From an uncultured Mesonia sp. (lineage in GTDB: Bacteria > Bacteroidota > Bacteroidia > Flavobacteriales > Flavobacteriaceae): 64,000 nucleotides of DNA. Below are positions 7,422-15,431 of the stretch, one piece after another. Both the position numbers and the translations under genes were made by a program. The DNA lies in the NCBI GenBank assembly GCA_958296185.1, contig CATQIB010000019.1, positions 62,001 through 126,000 on the forward strand. Reading direction: 5' to 3'. Position 1 is the stretch's first letter. Every line of letters begins with the position of its first letter. Under the pieces are notes generated by a model that saw only the letters and a list, made by a program, of their open reading frames with translations, made no database searches and was not told where the DNA came from.

Positions 7422-8642
7422 CTAACGACTTATGGTTTTTCTTGATTTATCGGTTGAATCTAAACATCTCAAATCATCAGCAACCTTTGTATCAAGGATT
7501 CTAGCATAGATTTGAGTAGTAGAAAGCTTGGTATGACCTAAAAGTTTAGAGACTGTTTCAATGGGAACACCATTAGACAAAGTGACCGTTGTCGCAAAAG
7601 TATGTCTAGCAATATGTGAAGTTAAGGCTTGTTTAATGTTGAGCTCTTCAGCAATTTGCTTGAGGTATTTGTTCATTCGTTGGTTGGTAAAGACCGGTAG
7701 TAAATTATCGGTTTTACAAACGCGCGGATGATCCTTATACTTCTGAATAATTTGCAATGGCAATTCTAAAAGCGGAATTCTTAAGGAAGTATTTGTTTTT
7801 TGTCGGCGTGTATAAATCCACTTCTTACCATCAATCCCTAGTGTTATTTCATCTTTAGAAAGTTTCTTTAAATCTGAATATGCCAGGCCGGTATGACAAG
7901 CAAAAAGAAAAACATCTTTGACCACCTCTAAAGTCTCATTTTCAAACTCTGCATTCATGAGCTTGGCAAGATCGGTTTTAGTAAGATAACCTTTATCAAC
8001 TTGATCGAACCTCAACTTAAAGCGTTTGACCGTATTCTTTTCAATCCACTCTAAATCCTCTGCAAAATTAATGAGCTTCTTTAGCCTTTCAAGATGCTTC
8101 ATCAAGCCATTGTTGTTTAGACCATCCTGCTCTCTCAGGAAATCTTCAAAATCAATCATAAACTTATAATTGACTTGTTTGATATAGACATCTGTAGATT
8201 TGTGTTTTAGCCTTACAAACTCGTTTAGATACCTTTGGGTAGTGTAATAGTTTTTAAGCGTTCCTTTCTTCAAAGTCGCTTTCATTTTTTGCTGATGGTA
8301 GTTTATAAGCTGATTGAGTGTTTCATATTTTACATCAAGACCAAGATATTTATTCTTAACCAGTATTGGTGTGAGAAATTCGCCTTGGCGCTCAATTTCC
8401 TCACAGATTGATGCAATTTTAGATTTGGCTTTATCGATTGCATTATTGATTTTTCGCGAATCGATAGAATTGCCTTTAGCTTTTTGAGCTTTGGCGTTCC
8501 ATTGCTCTAGCTTAATTTTAATCCCTAAGCTGATCTCTACTCTTTTTCGATCTTTGGTGATTCTTAAATAAATCGGAACTTGATTTAAAGAGTCTGGTTT
8601 TGCCTTTTTAACCCAGGCTAAGGTGGTGACTTTTGGTAACAT
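7422..8642 (-). CDS. Tyrosine recombinase / site-specific integrase of Bacteroidota type
   Basis: The 406-residue protein has an N-terminal arm-binding domain (about 1-95), a SAM-like core-binding domain (about 105-205, containing LIYNH/DFEDFL-type helices) and a catalytic domain. Catalytic box II is HIARHTFAT, with LGHTKLSTTQIYARI supplying the second His and the nucleophilic Tyr. The usual first Arg position reads TGLAYSDL, as in many Bacteroidota conjugative-transposon integrases, so this is not evidence of inactivity. It is not an integron integrase: the size and domains differ and the IntI-specific insertion is not seen. It presumably integrates the 4-9 kb element. RteC lies just downstream on the same strand. 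Confidence 0.9.
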   Translation of the reverse strand: MLPKVTTLAWVKKAKPDSLNQVPIYLRITKDRKRVEISLGIKIKLEQWNAKAQKAKGNSIDSRKINNAIDKAKSKIASICEEIERQGEFLTPILVKNKYLGLDVKYETLNQLINYHQQKMKATLKKGTLKNYYTTQRYLNEFVRLKHKSTDVYIKQVNYKFMIDFEDFLREQDGLNNNGLMKHLERLKKLINFAEDLEWIEKNTVKRFKLRFDQVDKGYLTKTDLAKLMNAEFENETLEVVKDVFLFACHTGLAYSDLKKLSKDEITLGIDGKKWIYTRRQKTNTSLRIPLLELPLQIIQKYKDHPRVCKTDNLLPVFTNQRMNKYLKQIAEELNIKQALTSHIARHTFATTVTLSNGVPIETVSKLLGHTKLSTTQIYARILDTKVADDLRCLDSTDKSRKTISR

Positions 8643-8762
8643 AACTTTTTCGATTAGAGGATTAATCGAAAAGTCTCAAAACAAGCAAAAGAATTTATAG
8701 AAATAGGTTGAATGGAAAGTCGGCCTATTTTTAATTCAATTGTAAATATATAGATTTTTTGA

Positions 8763-9121
8763 TAAATAGAAAGTTGTTGTTTTTTGATTTTAAGTTGTTT
8801 GACGCAAATGGCATCATTAAAAATAAATCAAAAAGAGGTAACCGAATAGGTAACCGAATAGGTAACCGAACAGGTAACCGAACAGGTAACCGAATAGGTA
8901 ACCGAATAGGTAACCGAATAGGTAACCGAATAGGTAACCGAATAGGTAACCGAATAGGTAACCGAACAGGTAACCGAACAGGTAACCGAATAGGTAACCG
9001 AATAGGTAACCGAATAGGTAACCGAATAGGTAACCGAATAGGTAACCGAATAGGTAACCGAATAGGTAACCGAATAGGTAACCGAATAGGTCACTTTCTA
9101 TTTATTACTAAATAGAAAGTT
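8763..9121. repeat. 13-bp direct repeats TAAATAGAAAGTT flanking the 12-bp array
   Basis: TAAATAGAAAGTT occurs at 8763-8775 and again at 9109-9121, bracketing the tandem array. The right copy is also the second arm of a perfect 12-bp inverted repeat with a 4-base loop (ACTTTCTATTTA at 9093-9104, TAAATAGAAAGT at 9109-9120). Direct repeats outside an array, next to a recombinase start, could be recombinase arm sites or remnants of an insertion into an existing site. The arrangement is seen directly; its role is inferred. Confidence 0.7.
8837..9088. repeat. 21 tandem copies of a 12-bp repeat (GGTAACCGAAYA)
   Basis: The 252 bp consist of exactly 21 head-to-tail units GGTAACCGAATA. Units 3, 4, 11 and 12 carry C instead of T at position 11; no other variation is present. 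Each unit contains the near-palindrome GGTAACC. Because 12 is a multiple of three, both strands are open in several frames (repeating GNRI or VTYS). There is no start context or flanking protein to make these credible genes. The array lies 195 bp upstream of the recombinase start. Iteron-like protein binding or a slippage-prone repeat are both possible. It lacks spacers, so it is not CRISPR. Confidence 0.95.
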
Positions 9122-9140
9122 CTTAACTTCACCAAAACAG

Positions 9141-9176
9141 AAAAGACCTGTAAATCAATGACTTACAGGTCTTTTT
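9141..9176 (-). terminator. Rho-independent terminator downstream of tRNA-Pro
   Basis: A strong stem, AAAGACCTGTAA paired with TTACAGGTCTTT, with an 8-10 base loop and a T tract on both strands. It lies 35 bases beyond the 3' end of tRNA-Pro and probably ends the tRNA transcript. It could also act on transcripts leaving the repeat region rightwards. Confidence 0.8.
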
Positions 9177-9210
9177 AGTACTATTTATAATTATTTATAA
9201 ATATGAAAAG

Positions 9211-9285
9211 TCGGGGTGGCAGGATTCGAACCTGCGACCTCCTGCTCCCAAAGCAGGCGCGATGACCGGGCTACGCTACACCCCG
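9211..9285 (-). tRNA. tRNA-Pro (anticodon UGG)
   Basis: The minus strand folds into a standard cloverleaf. The acceptor is CGGGGTG paired with CACCCCG plus discriminator A. The anticodon stem is CCTGC/GCAGG around the loop TTTGGGA (anticodon TGG), and the T arm contains GGTTCGAATCC. CCA is not encoded. Its 3' end faces the integrative element, the usual side for tRNA-targeting integrases, but no duplicated 3' segment was found. Confidence 0.95.
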
Positions 9286-9304
9286 AGTGGTGTATTTGGG
9301 TTTG

Positions 9305-9334
9305 CAAATATAAAACTATTTTTTAAACTCACAA
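9305..9334 (-). promoter_or_regulatory. Bacteroidota-type promoter for tRNA-Pro
   Basis: On the minus strand a TTG (-33; complement of 9332-9334) is followed after 19 bases by TATATTTG (-7; complement of 9305-9312). This fits the Bacteroidota sigma-70 consensus TTG / TAnnTTTG and lies about 20 bases upstream of the mature tRNA 5' end. Confidence 0.8.
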
Positions 9335-9345
9335 ACATTTTTTTG

Positions 9346-9428
9346 CGGAGAGACCGGGATTCGAACCCGGGCATCCAAAAAGGATGACAGCTTAGCAGGC
9401 TGCTGCATTACCACTCTGCCACCTCTCC
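9346..9428 (-). tRNA. tRNA-Ser (anticodon GCU)
   Basis: An 83-nt class II cloverleaf on the minus strand. The acceptor GGAGAGG pairs with the 3' segment TCTCTCC plus discriminator G. The anticodon loop CTGCTAA gives anticodon GCT. The long variable arm is CATCCTTTTTGGATG and the T arm contains GGTTCGAATCC. CCA is not encoded. It has its own promoter upstream. Confidence 0.95.
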
Positions 9429-9463
9429 AATATGTATGAACGTTGCAACCTAAATTGCGATTG

Positions 9464-9494
9464 CAAATATAGAGTCTTAATATGTTCTTACCAA
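9464..9494 (-). promoter_or_regulatory. Bacteroidota-type promoter for tRNA-Ser
   Basis: On the minus strand a TTG (complement of 9492-9494) is followed after 20 bases by TATATTTG (complement of 9464-9471), 35 bases upstream of the tRNA. The rest of the gap to the Crp-like gene (to 9735) is AT-rich and shows no gene. An A+T-rich TACTTTTA at about 9709 could be the -7 box of the Crp gene. Confidence 0.75.
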
Positions 9495-9735
9495 ACTTTT
9501 ATCAGGCTTTTTCTTAGTAATTTTAAGACAAAAAGCTAGCACACTATAAACTAGCTAATTATATTTTAAATAAGATAATTATTTAACTTAATTCAATAGA
9601 AAAAAATCCTCTTGTTGAAATATTTCAATTTATAAACAAAGCTTTCTCACGCTAAAGCGGATAAATTTTAACCCAAAAAGTCAAGCTTGCTTAATTGAAA
9701 AACTATTGTACTTTTAAAAAGTAAAATAAAAAAAT

Positions 9736-10332
9736 ATGATTGAAGAATCAAGTTTAATTGATTTTGGAGCTGAAAAAAAATTTTATGCCAAGGAGGAATA
9801 TATTTTTAAACAAAACCAGCCAGCCTTATTTTATTTTCAAATTGCTTCTGGAGAGGTAAAAATGAATAATTACCAGCCAGATGGTAAGGAGTTTATACAG
9901 GCCATTTTTTCGGCGCCTAGAAGTTTTGGAGAGCCTCCTCTATTTGCCGATATCGTATATCCTGCCAATGCTATGGCGACCCAGAGAAGTTATATTTGGA
10001 GACTTCCTAAATCGGCTTTTTACAATTTACTTCGTCAAGAACCTGAAACGCACCTTAAAGTAAGTCAGGCTATAGCCAAACGATTGCATTATAAAGCCTT
10101 AATGGCAGCAGAATTGGCACAACAAAGTCCCGAAAATAGGATTTTGAAAATTCTCGATTATTTAAAGTTTGAGGTTAATCATATTGTCACTCCATTTGGA
10201 TATAAAACCGATCTTACAAGGCAAAATATTGCCGATTTAACCGGACTCAGAGTTGAGACGGTCATAAGAACGCTTAAAGAGCTAGAACAAAAAAACGAGG
10301 TTAAAATAATAAATCGAAAAGTATATCGATAA
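9736..10332 (+). CDS. Crp/Fnr-family transcriptional regulator
   Basis: The 198-residue protein has an N-terminal cyclic-nucleotide-binding-like beta roll (about 10-115; FYFQIASGEVKM and RSFGEPPLF are the usual turns). A dimer helix follows, then a C-terminal winged HTH with recognition region DLTRQNIADLTGLRVETVIR (about 155-175). No cysteine cluster for a 4Fe-4S centre is present, so it is not a classical oxygen-sensing Fnr. The canonical cAMP-contacting RxS is not evident, and the ligand is unknown. Neighbouring genes (hemerythrin, DUF488) suggest redox or stress responses, but this is only context. Confidence 0.85.
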   Translation: MIEESSLIDFGAEKKFYAKEEYIFKQNQPALFYFQIASGEVKMNNYQPDGKEFIQAIFSAPRSFGEPPLFADIVYPANAMATQRSYIWRLPKSAFYNLLRQEPETHLKVSQAIAKRLHYKALMAAELAQQSPENRILKILDYLKFEVNHIVTPFGYKTDLTRQNIADLTGLRVETVIRTLKELEQKNEVKIINRKVYR

Positions 10333-10400
10333 AACACTTATGATTACAGTCATAAATTAGTGGCGACTCCCCTTCTTATTTTTGTATAAAATTTAATACT

Positions 10401-10688
10401 ATGAGTTTATATAAAAAATTTTATGAAGAATTTAAAGGTGGTTATTATATGCACGCCACTTTAGGCATCATTGCATCTAGTTGTTTGGGTTCTGTCGCCG
10501 CATTGCTTATACTTAATAGTGGCAGCCGAGCAGTTGAAATGGTAGAACTTTTTTGGATTACCAGTGTTTGTATGAGCTATAACGCTGCCGTTCTATCTAA
10601 CCTCAACAAAAGCTGGGTATTTAATCTACTCATCATAAGTGTTTTAAGTAGTACTCTCTTAACTTTTTACCATTTAGCCGTATTATAA
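10401..10688 (+). CDS. Small membrane protein of unknown function
   Basis: 95 residues with three predicted transmembrane segments (about 18-40, 48-66, 72-93) and a short charged N-terminus. No family recognised. It follows the Crp-like gene by 68 bases on the same strand and may be co-transcribed. An AT-rich 190-base gap without a gene separates it from DUF488. Confidence 0.6.
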   Translation: MSLYKKFYEEFKGGYYMHATLGIIASSCLGSVAALLILNSGSRAVEMVELFWITSVCMSYNAAVLSNLNKSWVFNLLIISVLSSTLLTFYHLAVL

Positions 10689-10877
10689 AGAGGAATAAGT
10701 TAACTTTAATTTCTAATCCGCTTTAAGCGAATAAAAGTTGTAATAATTAATGGTGATACTAACAAATCTGTTTTTAGAACCAATATTATAAGACCACTCT
10801 AAGCGCTTTTCTTTATTATAGGAGACAAAATGAATAAAAAGATAGCTACTCTAAAATTCCTTACCTATATTTAAGGT

Positions 10878-11231
10878 ATGAAACGTATAATTATCAAACG
10901 GATTTACGATACGCCCAACAAACAAGATGGTTATAGGGTTTTAGTTGATAAAATTTGGCCCAGAGGCATAAGTAAGGAAGATGCAGAGCTTGATGAATGG
11001 CTCAAGGAAATTGCTCCCTCTACAGATTTAAGAAAATGGTTTGACCACAGAGATGATCGTTTCGAAGAATTCAGTAAAAAATACCAAGAAGAGCTGAGTG
11101 AGAATCATGAGAAGGGTATAAAAGAACTTAATAAGAAACGAGAAAAGCATCAAATTTGTTTGCTTTACGGAGCTAAGAATACCCAATCGAACCACGCGAA
11201 GGTTCTTAAGAAATATCTAGAAAACATTTAA
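10878..11231 (+). CDS. DUF488 family protein
   Basis: 117 residues matching the DUF488 (YeaO-like) pattern: IKRIYDTPNKQDGYRVLVDK, then WPRGISKED, FDHRDDRFEEF and a C-terminal CLLYGAKN. The conserved Arg, Trp-Pro-Arg-Gly and His-Arg residues are intact. The biochemical function of the family is not established. It is followed after 2 bases by the hemerythrin-domain gene and the two surely form one operon. Confidence 0.85.
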   Translation: MKRIIIKRIYDTPNKQDGYRVLVDKIWPRGISKEDAELDEWLKEIAPSTDLRKWFDHRDDRFEEFSKKYQEELSENHEKGIKELNKKREKHQICLLYGAKNTQSNHAKVLKKYLENI

Positions 11232-11233
11232 TT

Positions 11234-11689
11234 ATGTCACCTTTGAAAAGAGTAGAACAGATACAAGATTTTAGTAGAGAGCATCATTTTGGTTTATTAT
11301 TAGGATGGAAAATCAAAACTGGTATAAATAAAGGAATAGATCCTAATCGTATTCTAGAGTATGTGAAATGGTTCTGGGAAAATCATCTCATACCTCATTT
11401 TGAAGAAGAAGAACGTTTATTATTTCCTTTATTACCCGAAAGCAATCCGCTAAGAAAAAAGGCAGTAGAACAGCATGAAGAAATTTACTCGAAAATTACA
11501 AATCTAAAAGCAGAAGCTTCAAGTTTACTAGCTTTTAAAGACCTTTTAGATGCTCATATACGCTTCGAAGAAAGAGAACTCTTTATGGAAATTCAAAACA
11601 GAGCCACACCTAAACAACTCGATCAAGTCGCAGAACTGCACCAATCAACCGGTTTTGTTGAAAATACCGAAGATATGTTCTGGAAATAA
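11234..11689 (+). CDS. Hemerythrin HHE-domain protein
   Basis: 151 residues forming a four-helix di-iron bundle. The candidate ligands are seen as REHHFG near residue 15, IPHFEEEERLLFP near 52-64, EQHEEI near 80 and DAHIRFEERELF near 110-121. Such proteins bind oxygen or sense or repair oxidative or nitrosative damage. It lies 2 bases after DUF488. A TACATTTG box (11697-11704) after its stop belongs to the next gene. Confidence 0.9.
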   Translation: MSPLKRVEQIQDFSREHHFGLLLGWKIKTGINKGIDPNRILEYVKWFWENHLIPHFEEEERLLFPLLPESNPLRKKAVEQHEEIYSKITNLKAEASSLLAFKDLLDAHIRFEERELFMEIQNRATPKQLDQVAELHQSTGFVENTEDMFWK

Positions 11690-11718
11690 TTTTTATTACA
11701 TTTGCCTAAAAATATAGC

Positions 11719-11946
11719 ATGTCTAGCTTTATCAAAATCAGTTTAGTAAAAAATATCATCTTCGGATTGCTTTTTGGGGTAATTTATCTTCTATTAGATT
11801 ACTATTCTGAATTAGAACCGACATACAACTTAATAATAGCCTTGTGCATTGGATACTTTATCTCACCAAGACTGCGCAAACATAAAACTCAAATGGGATA
11901 TGTGACACAAGTTTTTTGGTTGGGTAAAAAAGTTTATCAAGAATAA
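11719..11946 (+). CDS. Small two-segment membrane protein, unknown
   Basis: 75 residues with two hydrophobic segments (about 9-25 and 34-50) and a basic tail (RLRKHKTQ). No family recognised. A TACATTTG -7 box lies at 11697-11704, 15 bases before the ATG, supporting a separate transcript with a very short leader. Ends 4 bases before the converging pgi gene. Confidence 0.6.
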   Translation: MSSFIKISLVKNIIFGLLFGVIYLLLDYYSELEPTYNLIIALCIGYFISPRLRKHKTQMGYVTQVFWLGKKVYQE

Positions 11947-11950
11947 TAAT

Positions 11951-13555
11951 CTAGGTTAAAAATTCTTTTAATAGCTTTCGTGTAGAAGCATCTAGTTGCT
12001 GATTTATTTCTTTCTCTTTAAGTTGTGGTATAATTTTTTTTGCCAATTGTTTTCCCAGCTCAACACCCCATTGATCATAACTAAAAATATTCCAAATTAC
12101 TCCCTGAACAAATATTTTATGCTCATAAATTGCCAAAAGTTTACCCAAAGAACTTGGGGTGAGTTTATTTATTAAAATACTCGTACTAGGCTTATTCCCC
12201 TTAAAAACCTTGTAAGCTGCTTGACGTTTTTTAAGATCTGGTGTTAATCCAGCTATTTCTTTTTCAACCTCTTCGGCGCTTTTCCCCGTTAATAAGGCCT
12301 GACTTTGAGCAAAGAAATTTGCCATTAAAATACCGTGATGTTCTTTATTGGGATGTAAAGGTTTCTTAAAACCAATTAAATCTAAAGGAATTAACTTGGT
12401 TCCTTGATGTAGTAACTGAAAAAAAGCATGCTGTGCATTACTTCCTACTGCTCCCCATACAATGGTACCAGTTTGATAATTCACTGATTCTCCAGATCGA
12501 TCGGTTTGTTTTCCGTTGCTTTCCATAACGGCCTGTTGCAAGTAGGGAATCAATTTCTCTAAATAAGTAGAATAAGGCACCACCGCTTCGGTTTCCGCTT
12601 TAAAAAAGTTATTATACCATACACTTATCAAGCCCATCAAAACGGGAATGTTTTGCTTAAAAGATGCCTGTGAAAAGTGCAGGTCCATTTTTTGAGCTCC
12701 AGCTAACAAATCCGTAAAATTATTATATCCAAGAGCACAAGCTATTGAAAGCCCTACCGAACTCCATAACGAAAAACGACCGCCAACCCAGTCCCACATA
12801 GGAAAAGTATTTTCTGGTAAAATACCAAAATCTTGAACAGCTTTAAGATTGCTCGATACCGCTACAAAATGATGCTCAACTGCCTCTTGACTCGCTTTTT
12901 CTACAAACCAAGACCTTATAGTAGAAGCATTTACAAGCGTTTCTTGGGTGCCAAAACTCTTACTTACCACTATAAAAAGGGTTGTTTCTGGATTTATTTT
13001 TTTAAAAAGCTCTGCTGTATGGTCGCTATCGATATTTGAAATAAAATGTGTTTGTAAGTGATTTTTATAATGTTGTAATGCCTCTACAACCATTTTTGGC
13101 CCTAAATCACTACCACCAATACCAATATTAACAATATCTGTAAAGGCTTTTCCGGAGTAGCCTTTTTTTTCTCCAGTAATTAATTTTTGTGAGAAAATTT
13201 TTATTTCCTCCAGATTCTGCTGCACTTCTTGAGGTTTTTCCGCAGCACGCAAGGCAGTATGCCATACCGCTCTATTCTCGGTTTTATTGATTTTTACTCC
13301 GTTGAATTGCGCTTTTATAGCTTGCTCTAATTGCATCTCATGCGCTAAATCAAGCAACAGCTCCAGCGTCTTTTCTTCAATTCTATTTTTTGAAAAATCG
13401 ACATAAAAATCCTCCCATTCTAAACTAAGCTGCTCTACCCGTTTTGAATCCTTATTAAACCAAGTCAACATATCGGCTGTCTTAATTTTCTCAAAGTGGG
13501 CTTGAAGTTGCGCCCAAGCTTTTGTTTCTGTAGGATTTTTTGCAATTAATGCCAT
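11951..13555 (-). CDS. pgi: Glucose-6-phosphate isomerase
   Basis: 534 residues, normal for bacterial PGI. It interconverts glucose-6-phosphate and fructose-6-phosphate in the cytoplasm. Visible signatures are WVGGRFSLWSSVGLS (PGI signature 1 region), the catalytic KEHHGILMANFF segment, SNGKQTDRSG and the C-terminal VELGKQLAKKI. Its start codon overlaps the stop codon of the upstream sugar-kinase-like gene (TAATG), so it is the last cistron of a four-gene glycolytic operon with pfkA, gapA and the kinase. No leader or separate promoter is visible. Confidence 0.97.
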   Translation of the reverse strand: MALIAKNPTETKAWAQLQAHFEKIKTADMLTWFNKDSKRVEQLSLEWEDFYVDFSKNRIEEKTLELLLDLAHEMQLEQAIKAQFNGVKINKTENRAVWHTALRAAEKPQEVQQNLEEIKIFSQKLITGEKKGYSGKAFTDIVNIGIGGSDLGPKMVVEALQHYKNHLQTHFISNIDSDHTAELFKKINPETTLFIVVSKSFGTQETLVNASTIRSWFVEKASQEAVEHHFVAVSSNLKAVQDFGILPENTFPMWDWVGGRFSLWSSVGLSIACALGYNNFTDLLAGAQKMDLHFSQASFKQNIPVLMGLISVWYNNFFKAETEAVVPYSTYLEKLIPYLQQAVMESNGKQTDRSGESVNYQTGTIVWGAVGSNAQHAFFQLLHQGTKLIPLDLIGFKKPLHPNKEHHGILMANFFAQSQALLTGKSAEEVEKEIAGLTPDLKKRQAAYKVFKGNKPSTSILINKLTPSSLGKLLAIYEHKIFVQGVIWNIFSYDQWGVELGKQLAKKIIPQLKEKEINQQLDASTRKLLKEFLT

Positions 13556-14406
13556 TACATATTTTGTTTATGAAAATCAATAAGACCATCAATAGGATGC
13601 CTTATAATTTTTCCGGGGGCTAAATTCTTATTTTTTAGGCAATCTACAAGGATTTCTTTAAAAAAATAAGCTATTGAACCAATAAAATGCACAGGGTAAT
13701 CGCGCGTGCGTTCATCGGGTAACAAACGATTGCCGATAAAAAGATTAAAACCTTCTTCCAATAGGCTTTTAAAATAAGTTTTTTCTTCGCTGTAAAATTC
13801 AAAAATGAATTTAGAAAACTGAGCTAAGTAAACATTTGGTGCTTCCTCTTTATACAATCTATTTTTCAAGATATCTGGATTTAACTCAAAACTATTATCA
13901 AAATGAATTTTTAGTTTTTCTGGCATTCTCTTGTAATAATAATCCTGCAAAAGTTTTTTACCAAAATAACTCCCCCCGGCCTCATCCATCAAAGTATAAC
14001 CGAGTGCCAAAAAAGGCAAATCAACTTTATTACCGTCAAAAAAACAGGAATTAGATCCGGTTCCCAAAATGCAGACTACTCCTGGTGCATCGGTTACCGC
14101 CAAACAAGCGCCAAGCATATCTTCTTTTACTTGTATTTTAGCCTGTTTAAATACATTTTGCAAGCAACGCTTAACCAGGGCTTTTGGTTCTTTCGTGCTG
14201 CACCCAGCACCATAAAAATATACCTCTTGAATTTGTGAGGCATAGGCCAACACCTTCTTATTTTCTAAAATTATAGTTTGAAGTTGCGACACACTTAATA
14301 CGGCAGGGTTTAATCCTGCCGTATTGGTTTTTAGTACTGTATTTTTATGGTTATCTAATAATGCCCAATCGCATTTGGTCGATCCGCTATCAGCTATTAA
14401 AATCAT
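13555..14406 (-). CDS. BadF/BadG/BcrA/BcrD-type ATPase, N-acetylglucosamine-kinase-like
   Basis: 283 residues of the ASKHA fold. The phosphate-1 motif DSGSTKCDWAL is at 6-16, the phosphate-2 region CILGTGSNSCF is near 110-120, and DEAGGSYFGKKLL near 140 is typical of the BadF/NAGK group. In flavobacteria such proteins sit beside glycolytic genes and are annotated as N-acetylglucosamine kinase-like. The exact sugar is not shown by sequence. The gene overlaps gapA by 4 bases (ATGA) and pgi by 1 base. A link between amino-sugar and glucose use is likely by context. Confidence 0.8.
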   Translation of the reverse strand: MILIADSGSTKCDWALLDNHKNTVLKTNTAGLNPAVLSVSQLQTIILENKKVLAYASQIQEVYFYGAGCSTKEPKALVKRCLQNVFKQAKIQVKEDMLGACLAVTDAPGVVCILGTGSNSCFFDGNKVDLPFLALGYTLMDEAGGSYFGKKLLQDYYYKRMPEKLKIHFDNSFELNPDILKNRLYKEEAPNVYLAQFSKFIFEFYSEEKTYFKSLLEEGFNLFIGNRLLPDERTRDYPVHFIGSIAYFFKEILVDCLKNKNLAPGKIIRHPIDGLIDFHKQNM

Positions 14407-15407
14407 TTTAAACTTGCGCTATATTCGGCTAAATCTACTAACTTACTGGCATAGCCATACTCATTATCATACCAGGCGATTAACTTAAAAAAGTTATTAT
14501 TTAACTCCATACTAGCATTGGCATCAAAAACGCAGATATTTGGTTCAGACACAAAATCTTGTGACACCAATTCTTCTTCGGTATAGCCCAAAATGCCTTT
14601 CAAGTCATTTTCGGCTTGGTGTTTAAATATTTTTCTAATTTCTTCTAAACTAGTTGATTTTTTTGTTTTGAGGGTTAAATCTACCACCGAAACATTTGGT
14701 GTGGGTACCCTAAAGGCCATACCCGTTAATTTACCTTTCAATTCGGGTACTACTTTTGTAACCGCAATGGCCGCTCCTGTTGTAGTAGGAATAATATTAT
14801 TTAAGGCACTACGCCCTATTCTATAGTTTTTACGCGATGGAGAATCAACTACAGACTGCGAAGTGGTTGAAGCATGAACAGTGGTCATAAGTCCTTCTTC
14901 TAAACCAAAATGGTCATTCACAATTTTTGCCAATGGCGCCAAGCAATTTGTTGTACACGAGGCATTGCTAATTACTTTTTGATCTTCTCGCATATCTTTA
15001 TGATTAACGCCCATAACAAACATAGGGGCATCTTTAGATGGTGCCGAAATAAGTACTTTTTGAGCACCAGCGGTTAGGTGAGCACTAGCACTTTCTACTG
15101 TTTTAAATAAACCGGTACAGTCTAAAACCAGTTGAGCGTCGACTTCATTCCATTTTAAATTTTCAGGATTTTTTTCTGCGGTTACCCGGATTTGTTTACC
15201 GTCTACCACCAAATCTCCGTTTTTGGTAGAAACTTCTGCGTCAAATCTGCCGTGTACAGAATCGTATTTTAACAAATAAGCTAAATGATTTACATCAACC
15301 AAATCATTTATTGCCACTACCTCAAAAGCATCATTTTTACTGGCAATTCTAAAAGCCAATCTTCCTATTCTACCAAAGCCATTTATAGCTATTTTAATTT
15401 TATTCAT
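14403..15407 (-). CDS. gapA: Glyceraldehyde-3-phosphate dehydrogenase, type I
   Basis: 334 residues, full length. The NAD-binding INGFGRIGR is at 8-16, the catalytic Cys151 is in SNASCTTNCLAP, the His-containing TTVHASTTSQ follows, and the C-terminal WYDNEYGYASKLVDL is present. It oxidises glyceraldehyde-3-phosphate to 1,3-bisphosphoglycerate. Asp35 after AIND suggests NAD rather than NADP preference. It is 24 bases downstream of pfkA and overlaps the kinase gene, so it is transcribed in the glycolytic operon. Confidence 0.97.
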   Translation of the reverse strand: MNKIKIAINGFGRIGRLAFRIASKNDAFEVVAINDLVDVNHLAYLLKYDSVHGRFDAEVSTKNGDLVVDGKQIRVTAEKNPENLKWNEVDAQLVLDCTGLFKTVESASAHLTAGAQKVLISAPSKDAPMFVMGVNHKDMREDQKVISNASCTTNCLAPLAKIVNDHFGLEEGLMTTVHASTTSQSVVDSPSRKNYRIGRSALNNIIPTTTGAAIAVTKVVPELKGKLTGMAFRVPTPNVSVVDLTLKTKKSTSLEEIRKIFKHQAENDLKGILGYTEEELVSQDFVSEPNICVFDANASMELNNNFFKLIAWYDNEYGYASKLVDLAEYSASLK

Positions 15408-15431
15408 ATTTTTATTATTAGATTGATGTTA

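Larger units (their letters stand above)
4091..9121. mobile_element. Small integrative element of Bacteroidota type (boundaries approximate)
   Basis: Six co-directional minus-strand genes run from the tyrosine recombinase (start 8642) through RteC, an excisionase-like HTH protein, a winged-helix protein and a DnaC-like ATPase to an unknown protein. A 12-bp repeat array with flanking direct repeats lies outside the recombinase start. The gene set is that of an integrative element with its own replication or excision functions. No relaxase, coupling protein or conjugation gene is present, so transfer would need a helper, or this is a remnant. The right side abuts tRNA-Pro, but I could not find a second copy of the tRNA 3' end on the left, so true ends are not defined. 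Confidence 0.55.

Noticed and set aside
7422-8642. Integron integrase for the cassette array
   Set aside because: 406-residue Bacteroidota-type recombinase with arm-binding domain; it lacks IntI features and belongs with RteC and the HTH gene.
8837-9088. CRISPR array
   Set aside because: Units are 12 bp, directly adjacent, with no spacers and no cas genes.
8759-9115. Open frames on both strands across the 12-bp repeats (GNRI and VTYS repeats)
   Set aside because: A 12-bp unit keeps several frames open by arithmetic; no start context, no flanking coding sequence.
4091-9285. tRNA-Pro 3' end as the integration target with a duplicated att site
   Set aside because: The tRNA 3' end faces the element, but no copy of its last 15 or more bases was found near 3.9-4.1 kb.
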